A DNA stretch of 38,529 bases from Bacteriovoracaceae bacterium (GTDB taxonomy: Bacteria; Bdellovibrionota; Bacteriovoracia; Bacteriovoracales; Bacteriovoracaceae), in contig CANHJD010000006.1 of assembly GCA_947461145.1 (NCBI GenBank), forward strand, positions 1-38,529, read 5' to 3'. This document shows, one piece after another, positions 8,190 to 16,673 of the stretch (its first letter is position 1; each line of letters opens with the position of its first letter). A program made the position numbers and the translations under genes. The notes under the pieces are model-generated. The model made no database searches, was not told where the DNA came from, and worked only from the letters and a program-made list of their open reading frames with translations.

Positions 8190-9575
8190 TTATTTCACGT
8201 AATAAACTTTAATCGTTGCACCAACAGGGGGAAGATCATTCTGAGCAAACTTTATGGACCTTGAAATTGAGTCATACGTAAAATTTGTAACTAGAGAATC
8301 ATTGACGTAGACTTTCAAAGTCCCAGGTTGTGGGGTATGGCCAAGAGCAAAGCTATCTAACAATTTAATTAGTGAATCACCCATTCCTGATAGTGACTTG
8401 TAAAAATCTCCTCTGATATCGGAGACGATTCCAGAAGTTTGTGAGGAAGCATCTTTATATCTTTGTGAGCCGGTTGTTACACCATAGTCACAACAATTAG
8501 AATTAAAGACATCCACAATTGAATACATTTTGATTAAACCAGCTGTGGACTTAAAAGATTTTAAATAGTCCATATAGCTTGAAACAGACAGAGGTGACTG
8601 ATCCTCTTCGTCAGAAATTAATACAACAGCAAGGTAAGCGTCTGGTCGTAGAAAAGTGGACGCATATTTCTCCATAAATCCTTGAGTCGCTTCAAGGCCT
8701 TTTTCTTTGCCGGATCCATGAGTTCCTACATTCACGAGATTTCTAAAATCATCCATAAATTTTTGAGGATTTGACTGGGCCATAACAGCATTTAACTTAC
8801 TTTCTGAGCCTGGAACCACTGCACCTTTCAAATAAGGACGACTGGTATCCGTTGTAGTAATTGCCATCTTAAAATCTACGTTCTTCTGAATAAACTCATC
8901 GATGAAAGCAGAAAAGTTTGACCCTAGTGCGTCCTGCTCATCATTCATAGATCCTGAATTATCAATGACCCAAAGGATGTCCAATTTTTTTGAACTTTCA
9001 GATGTTTGAGTAAATTTTTCGAAGGTACATCTCGCTTCGAGGCCGATTGTAGGATTTGATTCATCCAAATGGTCAGGATCATTTCCGTGACCGTTATTGC
9101 AATCTCCATAAGTGGTTCCGCCAGTGGTCGCTCCCCCGGCGGTTGATCCATCAACTCCACCGGAAGTTTCGCCACCACTTGTTCCACCGGCGGTTGATCC
9201 ATCAACTCCACCGGAAGTTTCGCCACCACTTGTTCCCCCGGCGGTTGATCCATCAACTCCACCGGTAGTTTCACCACCACTTGTTCCACCGGAGGTTGAT
9301 CCATCAACTCCACCGGAAGTTTCGCCACCACTTGTTCCACCGGAGGTTGATCCATCAACTCCACCGGAAGTTTCGCCACTATCCACTCCACCCTGAGTAG
9401 TATCCCCACCGAAGTCAATTCCACCTTGATCACCACTTCCTGTGGTTGCCCCATCATTGGGAACATCGGTTGGGGTTTCTAAAAAATTTTTTTCGTAAAA
9501 TTGATCTTTATTACATGCTGATAAATTAAAAAGGACTAAGAATGTGATTCCTAAATTAAAAACTCCGGTCTTCAT
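8190..9575 (-). CDS. VWA-domain surface lipoprotein with Gly/Ser/Thr repeat stalk (CglB-like)
   Basis: Lipobox LSAC; MIDAS-like DNSGSM (KLDILWVIDNSGSMNDEQ); VVLISDEEDQS; repeat region between lipobox and VWA domain; RBS AAGGGAG upstream of the ATG. Confidence 0.85.
   Translation of the reverse strand: MKTGVFNLGITFLVLFNLSACNKDQFYEKNFLETPTDVPNDGATTGSGDQGGIDFGGDTTQGGVDSGETSGGVDGSTSGGTSGGETSGGVDGSTSGGTSGGETTGGVDGSTAGGTSGGETSGGVDGSTAGGTSGGETSGGVDGSTAGGATTGGTTYGDCNNGHGNDPDHLDESNPTIGLEARCTFEKFTQTSESSKKLDILWVIDNSGSMNDEQDALGSNFSAFIDEFIQKNVDFKMAITTTDTSRPYLKGAVVPGSESKLNAVMAQSNPQKFMDDFRNLVNVGTHGSGKEKGLEATQGFMEKYASTFLRPDAYLAVVLISDEEDQSPLSVSSYMDYLKSFKSTAGLIKMYSIVDVFNSNCCDYGVTTGSQRYKDASSQTSGIVSDIRGDFYKSLSGMGDSLIKLLDSFALGHTPQPGTLKVYVNDSLVTNFTYDSISRSIKFAQNDLPPVGATIKVYYVK
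9141..9380 (-). repeat. In-frame 51-bp tandem repeat (about 5 units) encoding GGVDGSTxGGTSGGETS
   Basis: ggttgatccatcaactccaccgg... begins at 9141, 9192, 9243, 9294 and 9345, i.e. exact 51-bp period. Confidence 0.95.
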
Positions 9576-9679
9576 GACTAGACTCCCTTAGGAGCGCAGA
9601 GGTGGACAAAAGTTTAATACTGCATCAAATGCACTAGATTAAAAAAATGTGATTTGAGGCAGACTTTTGGCCTTGCGGA

Positions 9680-9747
9680 TTTTCTTGAGATTTGGATTCA
9701 ACATACGTGCAACTTGATTTAACGTCCAACTACAAAATTCAAGAAAA
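9680..9747 (-). promoter_or_regulatory. Candidate structured leader element, copy B
   Basis: 33-bp element at 9698-9730 (TCAACATACGTGCAACTTGATTTAACGTCCAAC on +; 29/33 identical to copy A) enclosed by a perfect 9-bp inverted repeat TTTTCTTGA (9680-9688) / TCAAGAAAA (9739-9747). Confidence 0.7.
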
Positions 9748-9767
9748 AAATTTTGATTTCTTTGGAC

Positions 9768-9795
9768 ATTCTACGCTTCTCAAAAAAGATTTCAA
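9768..9795 (-). promoter_or_regulatory. Sigma70-like promoter of the VWA-lipoprotein operon
   Basis: Minus strand TTGAAA (9790-9795) - 16 bp - TAGAAT (9768-9773), matching copy A. Confidence 0.6.
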
Positions 9796-9873
9796 TTTAG
9801 ATTTTATAAAAAATAACAAAACGACTTGATTTGTAATGGCTTAGAAAGCCCTTCTACACAAATTCTTGGCATG

Positions 9874-10437
9874 CTAAAAACCCAAGTGCAGAGATTTGTT
9901 ATCACTTTTAAGGCTTTTCCATACCCTATTGACCCGTTTATATTCACTTCCAACAACCATTTCGCAAAGATTGGTATCAGAACTAAAGTGATAAATATTA
10001 TAAAAACTCATCTTCTTTAAAGATGAAAGATAAACCTTATTATTGAATGCACAATCCAAGATGTAGCTACCAACATAAGTTAGCTGGTCATTTTTTAAGT
10101 GAAAAACAAACTTCTTTTTAAGTTTATTAATTCGATAAATTTTATGATTCAATTTAAGGCCGACAATCTCCCAATCCCCATGGGACATCTCAATTTGGGA
10201 GAGAGTCTTATTTACAATTATGGATTCCTCTTTTTGGGTTCCCTGATTAAGCAAAAGAAGTTCTACTTCTTTTGGGGCGATTAGATGAAAGATTGCCCTT
10301 GTTTTACCCATAATTCTGGGTTTAGGTCCAATTTCCCTATTTGGATTCAAATTTTCTAATTTTGAGGGAGTTGAAAATTGATGGCTACAGCCTATCAAAA
10401 TGATTAAAAAAAGAAGATTTTTCGCTTTGTTATTCAT
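9874..10437 (-). CDS. Hypothetical lipoprotein
   Basis: Track ORF starts at 10491; the internal start MNNKAKNLLFLIILIGCSHQ (10437) gives a clear lipoprotein signal (LIGC). Confidence 0.6.
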   Translation of the reverse strand: MNNKAKNLLFLIILIGCSHQFSTPSKLENLNPNREIGPKPRIMGKTRAIFHLIAPKEVELLLLNQGTQKEESIIVNKTLSQIEMSHGDWEIVGLKLNHKIYRINKLKKKFVFHLKNDQLTYVGSYILDCAFNNKVYLSSLKKMSFYNIYHFSSDTNLCEMVVGSEYKRVNRVWKSLKSDNKSLHLGF

Positions 10438-10489
10438 AATTAACAATATTATGACACCTCGATACAAATAGGCTAGATTTAGAATTATC

Positions 10490-11533
10490 ATGAAAACCTC
10501 GGCTTACTCACTAACTGCATCAGATTGGGCAGAAACTTTTGGATCACAAGGCTTCGCTATAGCCTCCCTTCGTTTTTGGCTTGATGGTCTCTACAAAGAC
10601 CGATCTTTTTGGGATCGCCATATTTCACCTCATTCCATAGAATGGTTTACAGAAACATTTGATTTTTCTTTACCAAAAATTTCTCGAGTCCTTGAATCTG
10701 AAGATGGCACTGTCAAATTTCAATTACAATTTGCTGATGGGTTGGAAGTTGAAACAGTTCTAATCCCATTTTTTAAACGTTATACTGTATGCCTCTCGAC
10801 CCAAGTTGGCTGTGCGATGAATTGCAGCTTTTGCTACACTGGAACTCAGGGCCTGAAGCGCCAGCTAACCGCTGGTGAAATTGTGGGTCAATACTTAGTT
10901 GCCTTTGAATGGCTTTTACAGCAAAAGCCCCGCTCATTAAGGCCAAGTATTGTTTTTATGGGCCAGGGCGAACCACTACATAATTTTATTGAAGTAAAAA
11001 AAGCGGTTGAGGTCCTCAGTGATACAAAATGTATTGGGGTCGGACATCGGCAAATGACTCTTTCAACAGTTGGTTACCTACCGGCCATAGGGCAACTTTC
11101 AAACTTCCCAAAGATTAACTTTGCATTGAGTCTTCACTCTCCTTTTGATCATGAAAGAAATCAACTCATTCCAATTAATCAAAAATATCCATTGGATGAG
11201 GTATTAAATGAGTTGGATAAGCTTATGCTCTTAAAGCGCCAATTTATAACTTATGAATACCTATTAATTAAAAATTTTAATATGACTAAAGATCATGCCC
11301 TTGCCCTCGCTGAGAAACTTGCCCATCGCAAAGCCATCATAAATCTCATTCCATTTAATCCTTTCCCTGATTCAAAGTGGGAAAGGCCGGATGATGATGA
11401 AATTGAGAAGTTCAAAGAGCTCCTCGTTTCAGAGAAATTACGTGTTATGGTTCGCAGGACAAAGGGAGATGATATATTGGCCGCTTGCGGCCAGTTAAAA
11501 ATCAACAAAATGGCGAGGAATTATGTTAGTTGA
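10490..11533 (+). CDS. rlmN: Radical SAM rRNA/tRNA adenine methyltransferase RlmN
   Basis: CAMNCSFC radical-SAM motif; GQGEPLHN; C-terminal conserved Cys (ILAACGQLK). Confidence 0.9.
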   Translation: MKTSAYSLTASDWAETFGSQGFAIASLRFWLDGLYKDRSFWDRHISPHSIEWFTETFDFSLPKISRVLESEDGTVKFQLQFADGLEVETVLIPFFKRYTVCLSTQVGCAMNCSFCYTGTQGLKRQLTAGEIVGQYLVAFEWLLQQKPRSLRPSIVFMGQGEPLHNFIEVKKAVEVLSDTKCIGVGHRQMTLSTVGYLPAIGQLSNFPKINFALSLHSPFDHERNQLIPINQKYPLDEVLNELDKLMLLKRQFITYEYLLIKNFNMTKDHALALAEKLAHRKAIINLIPFNPFPDSKWERPDDDEIEKFKELLVSEKLRVMVRRTKGDDILAACGQLKINKMARNYVS

Positions 11534-12296
11534 TGATTTTGATTCACGCTTTGGCGGGATTGTCAGAGTTTATGGGATAAAAGGAATGTTAAAAATTAGG
11601 CAGGCAAAAATTCTTGTCATCGGAATCGGGGGAGTTGGCTCTTGGGTTGCTGAAGCGCTCGCAAGGACCGGCATCGGTCATATGACAATGGTTGATCTTG
11701 ATGATGTCTGTGTCACCAATATTAACCGCCAGGTTCACGCCCTAAATGGCACTGTTGGTAAATTTAAAGTGGATGTGATGAAAGAAAGAATTGAGCTTAT
11801 TAATCCTTTCTGTGAAGTAGATACAAAGCAATGTTTTTTTAGTCCAAAAAATTTAGGGTTAATTTTTGATAAGCATTATGATTTTGTGGTTGATGCCTGT
11901 GATGACTTTACTAACAAATGCTACCTCATTGATTACTGCAGACAAAATAATATTCCCTTGGTTGTCATGGGTGGTGCAGGTGGAAAAACTGATCCATCAC
12001 AGATCAAAATTACTGACATGGCCACATCTGCAAATGATCGCTTACTCGCTCGTCTTCGCAAAAAACTACGTCAAGATTTTTCTTTTCCAGGTGAAACAGA
12101 TGGTAACTTCGGAGTATGGGCCGTCTGGTCCCATGAGCGTGCTGTCTACCCGACACCTGATGGATGTGTGACTCATAAACCTCCAGGGATGGCAAAAAAT
12201 ATGGATTGCTCTGAGGGCTTTGGATCAGTGAGCTTTGTCACAGGAGCTTTCGCTTTTGCAGCGACTTCACTCGTTATAAGAGAGATTACAAAATGA
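11523..12296 (+). CDS. tcdA: ThiF/MoeB-family tRNA threonylcarbamoyladenosine dehydratase
   Basis: RFGGIVRVYG...GIGGVGSWVAEALARTGIGHMTMVDLDDVCVTNINRQ, typical TcdA/CsdL; overlaps the end of rlmN. Confidence 0.88.
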   Translation: MLVDDFDSRFGGIVRVYGIKGMLKIRQAKILVIGIGGVGSWVAEALARTGIGHMTMVDLDDVCVTNINRQVHALNGTVGKFKVDVMKERIELINPFCEVDTKQCFFSPKNLGLIFDKHYDFVVDACDDFTNKCYLIDYCRQNNIPLVVMGGAGGKTDPSQIKITDMATSANDRLLARLRKKLRQDFSFPGETDGNFGVWAVWSHERAVYPTPDGCVTHKPPGMAKNMDCSEGFGSVSFVTGAFAFAATSLVIREITK

Positions 12297-12640
12297 AATT
12301 TTTTAAAGATCTTAAAAAGTTTTTACTCGATGTTGGAAATGATAAGAGGATTCCTGCAAGAGATAAAAAAATTGTGCTTGCTCTAATCGCCCTTGTGATT
12401 TCCCCTATTGATCTTATACCAGACTGGATACCAGTACTTGGACTTCTTGATGATATTATTATTCTTTCTATAATTCTTGATTATTTTTTTAGAGTCTTAG
12501 ATAGCAATGTATTGCTTTCACATTATCCATGGGGAATGAAAAGCTTTGTAAGGCTAAAAGGCATCGCCCGAGGAATGGAATTTTTTATTCCACGTTTTAT
12601 TAAGAAACGCCTTTGGCAATATGTTGGAGAGCCTTACTAG
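12293..12640 (+). CDS. DUF1232/YkvA-family membrane protein
   Basis: IPARDKKIVLALIALVISPIDLIPDWIPVLGLLDDIIILSIIL is the DUF1232 signature. Confidence 0.85.
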   Translation: MKFFKDLKKFLLDVGNDKRIPARDKKIVLALIALVISPIDLIPDWIPVLGLLDDIIILSIILDYFFRVLDSNVLLSHYPWGMKSFVRLKGIARGMEFFIPRFIKKRLWQYVGEPY

Positions 12641-12642
12641 TC

Positions 12643-12996
12643 TTAATATTTTGGAACAATTTTTTCCAAGTCACTTTGAATCTGTTTGAATTGGACACTA
12701 TCTAAATCAATCCCATGAACTTCCTCAATCTTATTATCTGAATGAGCGCTAGCCGAAGCTGGAGATCGTGAAGCGGCTTTTTCCGCCTGACGATTGATAG
12801 CGACCCATTGCTCAGAACTTAATGATTGCATCCGGGCTTTGGCCTTGGCAGCTTCTTCCTTTGAAATGACGTTTTTTTCCACCATTTGATCCAGCATACT
12901 TACAACTCTTTCAGGAGAGACATCTGCCACTGAATGAAAGGTAACAAAAACTACCAATGAAAATAACCATTTCATGCTTAACCTCGCATGAGTCAT
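12643..12996 (-). CDS. Hypothetical secreted protein
   Basis: 117 aa with signal peptide; helical; convergent with the upstream gene. Confidence 0.5.
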   Translation of the reverse strand: MTHARLSMKWLFSLVVFVTFHSVADVSPERVVSMLDQMVEKNVISKEEAAKAKARMQSLSSEQWVAINRQAEKAASRSPASASAHSDNKIEEVHGIDLDSVQFKQIQSDLEKIVPKY

Positions 12997-13083
12997 TATC
13001 GGTACTTTCTAGAACTGGATTAATGGATATTACGAGAGAACCTAATTGCGAGGGGTTATAAAAATCGAAGGATTGGTCTATTG

Positions 13084-13109
13084 GCAACTAAATCAGTCAG
13101 TTTAGTTGC
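13084..13109. terminator. Hairpin overlapping the 3' end of the Gre-family gene
   Basis: GCAACTAAA (13084-13092) / TTTAGTTGC (13101-13109), perfect 9-bp inverted repeat with 8-nt loop; stop codon lies in the loop. No strong U-tract. Confidence 0.45.
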
Positions 13110-13573
13110 ATAATTTTATACGCTCTCGTTTCTTTAGGTGTTTGGACTTCAAATTCCTCACCGGCCTTAAGCCCCAGCATTTCTGAGCCTAGTGGGGAAA
13201 ATATGGAGACAACCAAAACAGCCTTGTCTCCAATTTTTAAAATTGTCCCACCTGAAGTCGGTATAAGAAAATAGGTTCTTCTTTCACCCTTGTGCAGAAG
13301 TTCAACGAGACTCCCAATACTGGCCTCTTGTGAATTATTCGATAGTTCAAGATCAACTTCTTCTAGCATTTGAATTTCTAGCTTAAGGTCCTCTACTCTT
13401 CTGGCTTCAGCACTTGCAAGATAAGAGGCCTCAAGAGAGCGCGTATCGTACTTACTTTCGGCCTTGAATTCCTGGTCAGTGGCAAACTCTTTTGTAGCCT
13501 TAGCAGCCACTTCAAGCTCTTGCATCTCAGTTTTCATCTTACCAATAAGTTCAGATAAAAGATCTTGCTTCAC
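13097..13573 (-). CDS. GreA/GreB-family transcription elongation factor
   Basis: Coiled-coil N-terminus and C-terminal LVSIFSPLGSEMLGLKAGEEFEVQTP. Likely GTG start at 13573 overlapping the ychJ stop (TAGTG); the track start at 13621 would overlap ychJ unnecessarily. Confidence 0.75.
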   Translation of the reverse strand: MKQDLLSELIGKMKTEMQELEVAAKATKEFATDQEFKAESKYDTRSLEASYLASAEARRVEDLKLEIQMLEEVDLELSNNSQEASIGSLVELLHKGERRTYFLIPTSGGTILKIGDKAVLVVSIFSPLGSEMLGLKAGEEFEVQTPKETRAYKIMQLN

Positions 13574-14079
13574 TAAGCACCATGGCACTTTTTGAATTTT
13601 TTGCCTGAACCGCAATGGCAAGGATCATTTCGTCCTAATTTGGGTTCAAGTCTTTTGACTGGTTGGGCACCATGAACATTACCCTCTTTAAATTTCCACT
13701 CGCCATTATGTTTTTGAAACAAAGAAGTTTCATGGTGACGAAGCTCTGTTCCAGAAGTTTTATCTTTATAATGGGCCACAAACTCAACTAGACCTGAATC
13801 ATCATTAGCCTGGCCTTTCTTTGTAGTTTTTATCTCAAGGCCTTTCCACTCAGAACTTTCCGCCCACTTAAGTGCTTCTTCTTTATTAAAGACTTCGTGC
13901 TTCTCATGGACTTGGGTGCTATCGATAAAATCCATATCTCTTACAACGTAGGCCGTATAGCGAGACCTCATAAGTGACTCAGCAGTTGCTGCTTTTTTAG
14001 ATCCTTTAATGATGGGTCCACAACAAACGTCAAATTCAGCTTTAGTTGTTTCCAAAACACGGCATGGGCAATCAGACAT
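13573..14079 (-). CDS. ychJ: YchJ-family SEC-C motif protein
   Basis: [25 protein letters not shown] and C-terminal [23 protein letters not shown] motif. Confidence 0.88.
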   Translation of the reverse strand: MSDCPCRVLETTKAEFDVCCGPIIKGSKKAATAESLMRSRYTAYVVRDMDFIDSTQVHEKHEVFNKEEALKWAESSEWKGLEIKTTKKGQANDDSGLVEFVAHYKDKTSGTELRHHETSLFQKHNGEWKFKEGNVHGAQPVKRLEPKLGRNDPCHCGSGKKFKKCHGA

Positions 14080-14130
14080 ATCTCTCTCCTATGATTTTCA
14101 TTATTATCAATGTAAGATCAAAAACATTCA

Positions 14131-16428
14131 ATGTTATATCAAAAAATTTCTCTTCCTATTGATGGCTACCTTGAAGAAATCCTTAAAAAGGTCACGGAAT
14201 TCTCGACTATTCTTATCAAGGCTTCGCCTGGCTCGGGGAAGACGACTCGCCTGCCATGGTATATTGCAAAAAATCTGGATAAAAAAGTGATTGTTCTTGA
14301 GCCAAGGCGTCTGGCCGCCAAACTGGCCGCGGAAAGAATTGCCCAAGAAGAAAGTCTTAAAATTGGGGATGAAATCGGTTACCACTTTCGTTTTGAAAAT
14401 AAAACATCGGAAAAAACATTTCTTACGTTTTATACCGAGGGAACTTTTCTAAAAAAGGCTTTATCTGATCAGGAACTGAGGAATGTGGATGTCGTTATAT
14501 TGGATGAATTTCATGAGAGACATCTTGAAACAGACATGGCCCTCGCTTTCTTACTTGAGCTTCAATCAAAAAGAAAAAATTTAAAAATTATTTTAATGTC
14601 AGCAACGCTAGATACCGAACTTTTAAAAAATTTCCATGATGCTACAACCATAGAAATTGAGGCACAAAATTACCCTGTTGAAATTCACTACCTCCCAAAT
14701 CAACCCAGCATATTAAATCAAAATCTAGAAATTAAAATTCGTGACTCACTAGAAAAAATCCCAAAGCATGATGATGTTTTAATATTTTTGCCTGGGATGA
14801 GAGAAATATTAAAAATTCAAAACTACCTACAAGATCGTTACGGGGATGTTTTTATTTTACATTCTGAGGTCTCGAAGGAAGAACAGGAGAATGCTCTTGG
14901 AATTTCTTCAAAGAGGAAGATTATACTTTCTACAAATATTGCAGAAAGCTCTGTAACAATACCAGGGATTAAGGCGGTTATAGATATAGGGATTCAGAGA
15001 GAGGCGCACTACTCGCCCTGGAATGGGCTCAAAATAATAACTGATAGACCTGTTACCAAGTCCTCTGCCATTCAGCGCTCTGGTCGAGCAGGAAGAACCT
15101 CCCCTGGAATATGCTATCGCCTTTATTCACTTCAAGACTTTGAAAGCAGAGAAAACTTCACACTACCAGAAATCACAAGAGCGGATTTAACTGATGTCTT
15201 TTTCCAATTCGTTCAATTTAAAAACCTCCTAAGATGGATCACCCCACCTCCACCAGAGCGCTGGAATAAAGCAAAAGATCTTTGTTTCCTCATGGGTGTC
15301 ATTGATGAGGGGAGCAAACCTACACCACTTGGCCTTGAACTTTCAAAATACCCTGTGAACCTAAGGGTTGCAAGGGTCATGAAGGAAGGTGAAGTCCTTC
15401 CAAGAGATGAAAAAAAACAACTCATAAATTTTATTTGCCAAGATTTAGAGAGAGATACCACTGGACGATTGATTAAACGCCTAAGTACGTACCTTGAATC
15501 AAATGAAGTCAAAGATTATCATTGGGAAAAATCTCTTATAAGTGGTTTTATAGATCAAGTCGCAAAATACCGTCCAAAACAAAACGATCTCATCCATTTT
15601 TCTGGCAAGAGTATTAAACTTCATCCCTCTTTAGGAACACTCCAAGAAGGGTTTTACCTTGTTCTAGATATTACCCAAAAACAGGAAGCGATAAAAATTA
15701 TATCGATCGAGGAAGATTGGTTATTTGATCACCTTCCCTTTCCCTTCGTAACTGAGGATCAAATTGTAGTGAATGAAGAATTTGCCATAAGATCCATTAC
15801 AAAACTTGGCAGCATCGTTCTTGATGAGCAAAATACAAAGCTAGAGTGGAGTAAAATCACAGATCAGCAAAAGGGAAAAATACTTCAGTCGGCCGAGGGA
15901 CAGTTTTCAAAAAAATGGAATCAGTGGAAGGAAAGTGAGACCTATAATCGCTTTCATTATTGGAATAAGATTAAGGGTAACTACGAGCTAATTGATCCAA
16001 AAGTTAATGAATATTTTGAATATTGCGGCGAAATGAATTGGAAATCATTGGACTATTTTTTTAAAGAGTTCACTCAGGAAAATGAACTCAACCTTCACCT
16101 ACCATGGTCAATGAATCTTGGAGGTAAAAAGGACCAGAAAATCCACTACCCGTTTAATCAAGAGCCCTATATCGAGGCAGCAATTCAAGATTTCTTCGGA
16201 CTAAAAGAGTCACCAAAACTGGGACCAAATAAGTTATCACTGACCTTAAGGCTTATAGGACCCCATAAGCGTCCCTTACAAGTCACAAAAGATCTTCAAG
16301 GCTTCTGGAAAAAAACTTATCAAGAGATGCTCAAAGAGTTTAGAAGGGAGTATCCTCGTCACCACTGGCCGGAAGACCCAGAAAATGCACCACCTATCCT
16401 TCTTAAACGTCAACTGAACCAAAGCTAA
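14131..16428 (+). CDS. hrpB: ATP-dependent helicase HrpB
   Basis: GSGKTT, DEFHER, SATLD and QRSGRAGR helicase motifs; HrpB-like C-terminus (PLQVTKDLQGFWKKTYQEMLKEFRREYPRHHWPEDP). Confidence 0.92.
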   Translation: MLYQKISLPIDGYLEEILKKVTEFSTILIKASPGSGKTTRLPWYIAKNLDKKVIVLEPRRLAAKLAAERIAQEESLKIGDEIGYHFRFENKTSEKTFLTFYTEGTFLKKALSDQELRNVDVVILDEFHERHLETDMALAFLLELQSKRKNLKIILMSATLDTELLKNFHDATTIEIEAQNYPVEIHYLPNQPSILNQNLEIKIRDSLEKIPKHDDVLIFLPGMREILKIQNYLQDRYGDVFILHSEVSKEEQENALGISSKRKIILSTNIAESSVTIPGIKAVIDIGIQREAHYSPWNGLKIITDRPVTKSSAIQRSGRAGRTSPGICYRLYSLQDFESRENFTLPEITRADLTDVFFQFVQFKNLLRWITPPPPERWNKAKDLCFLMGVIDEGSKPTPLGLELSKYPVNLRVARVMKEGEVLPRDEKKQLINFICQDLERDTTGRLIKRLSTYLESNEVKDYHWEKSLISGFIDQVAKYRPKQNDLIHFSGKSIKLHPSLGTLQEGFYLVLDITQKQEAIKIISIEEDWLFDHLPFPFVTEDQIVVNEEFAIRSITKLGSIVLDEQNTKLEWSKITDQQKGKILQSAEGQFSKKWNQWKESETYNRFHYWNKIKGNYELIDPKVNEYFEYCGEMNWKSLDYFFKEFTQENELNLHLPWSMNLGGKKDQKIHYPFNQEPYIEAAIQDFFGLKESPKLGPNKLSLTLRLIGPHKRPLQVTKDLQGFWKKTYQEMLKEFRREYPRHHWPEDPENAPPILLKRQLNQS

Positions 16429-16673
16429 AGTCGAGTGTCACCTTTTTGGGCACCAATATATCTAAAGCGTGGTACAAGCTTTCCCTCAACTTCAACCGTT
16501 TCGCAAAACATGGATAATGGACGAACCCAATATGAAGCTTCTGAGTTATCATACAGGCATTCATAGTAGACCATCCACTCTAGAGTCTCTGAATGTTTCG
16601 CCAGGTTTATCACTCTATAATTCATGCCCTTATAGTGCTGATAAATCCCGCCTAATTTTATATCCCCTACCAC
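16425..16673 (-). CDS. DUF1653 family protein
   Basis: GGIYQHYKGMNYRVINLAKHSETLEWMVYYECLYDNSEASYWVRPLSMF. Confidence 0.85.
   Translation of the reverse strand: MVGDIKLGGIYQHYKGMNYRVINLAKHSETLEWMVYYECLYDNSEASYWVRPLSMFCETVEVEGKLVPRFRYIGAQKGDTRL

Noticed and set aside
9141-9380. Repeat array considered as CRISPR
   Set aside because: Contiguous 51-bp units without unique spacers, inside a coding frame; no cas genes.
9112-9396. + strand 94-aa ORF (VPPAVDPSTPPEVSP repeats)
   Set aside because: The 51-bp repeat has a period divisible by 3, so it keeps several frames open; this is antisense to the VWA lipoprotein with no RBS or conserved content.
8945-9466. - strand 173-aa ORF (VEQVVAKLPVELMDQPP repeats)
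   Set aside because: Same repeat artefact in an alternative frame of the VWA lipoprotein gene.
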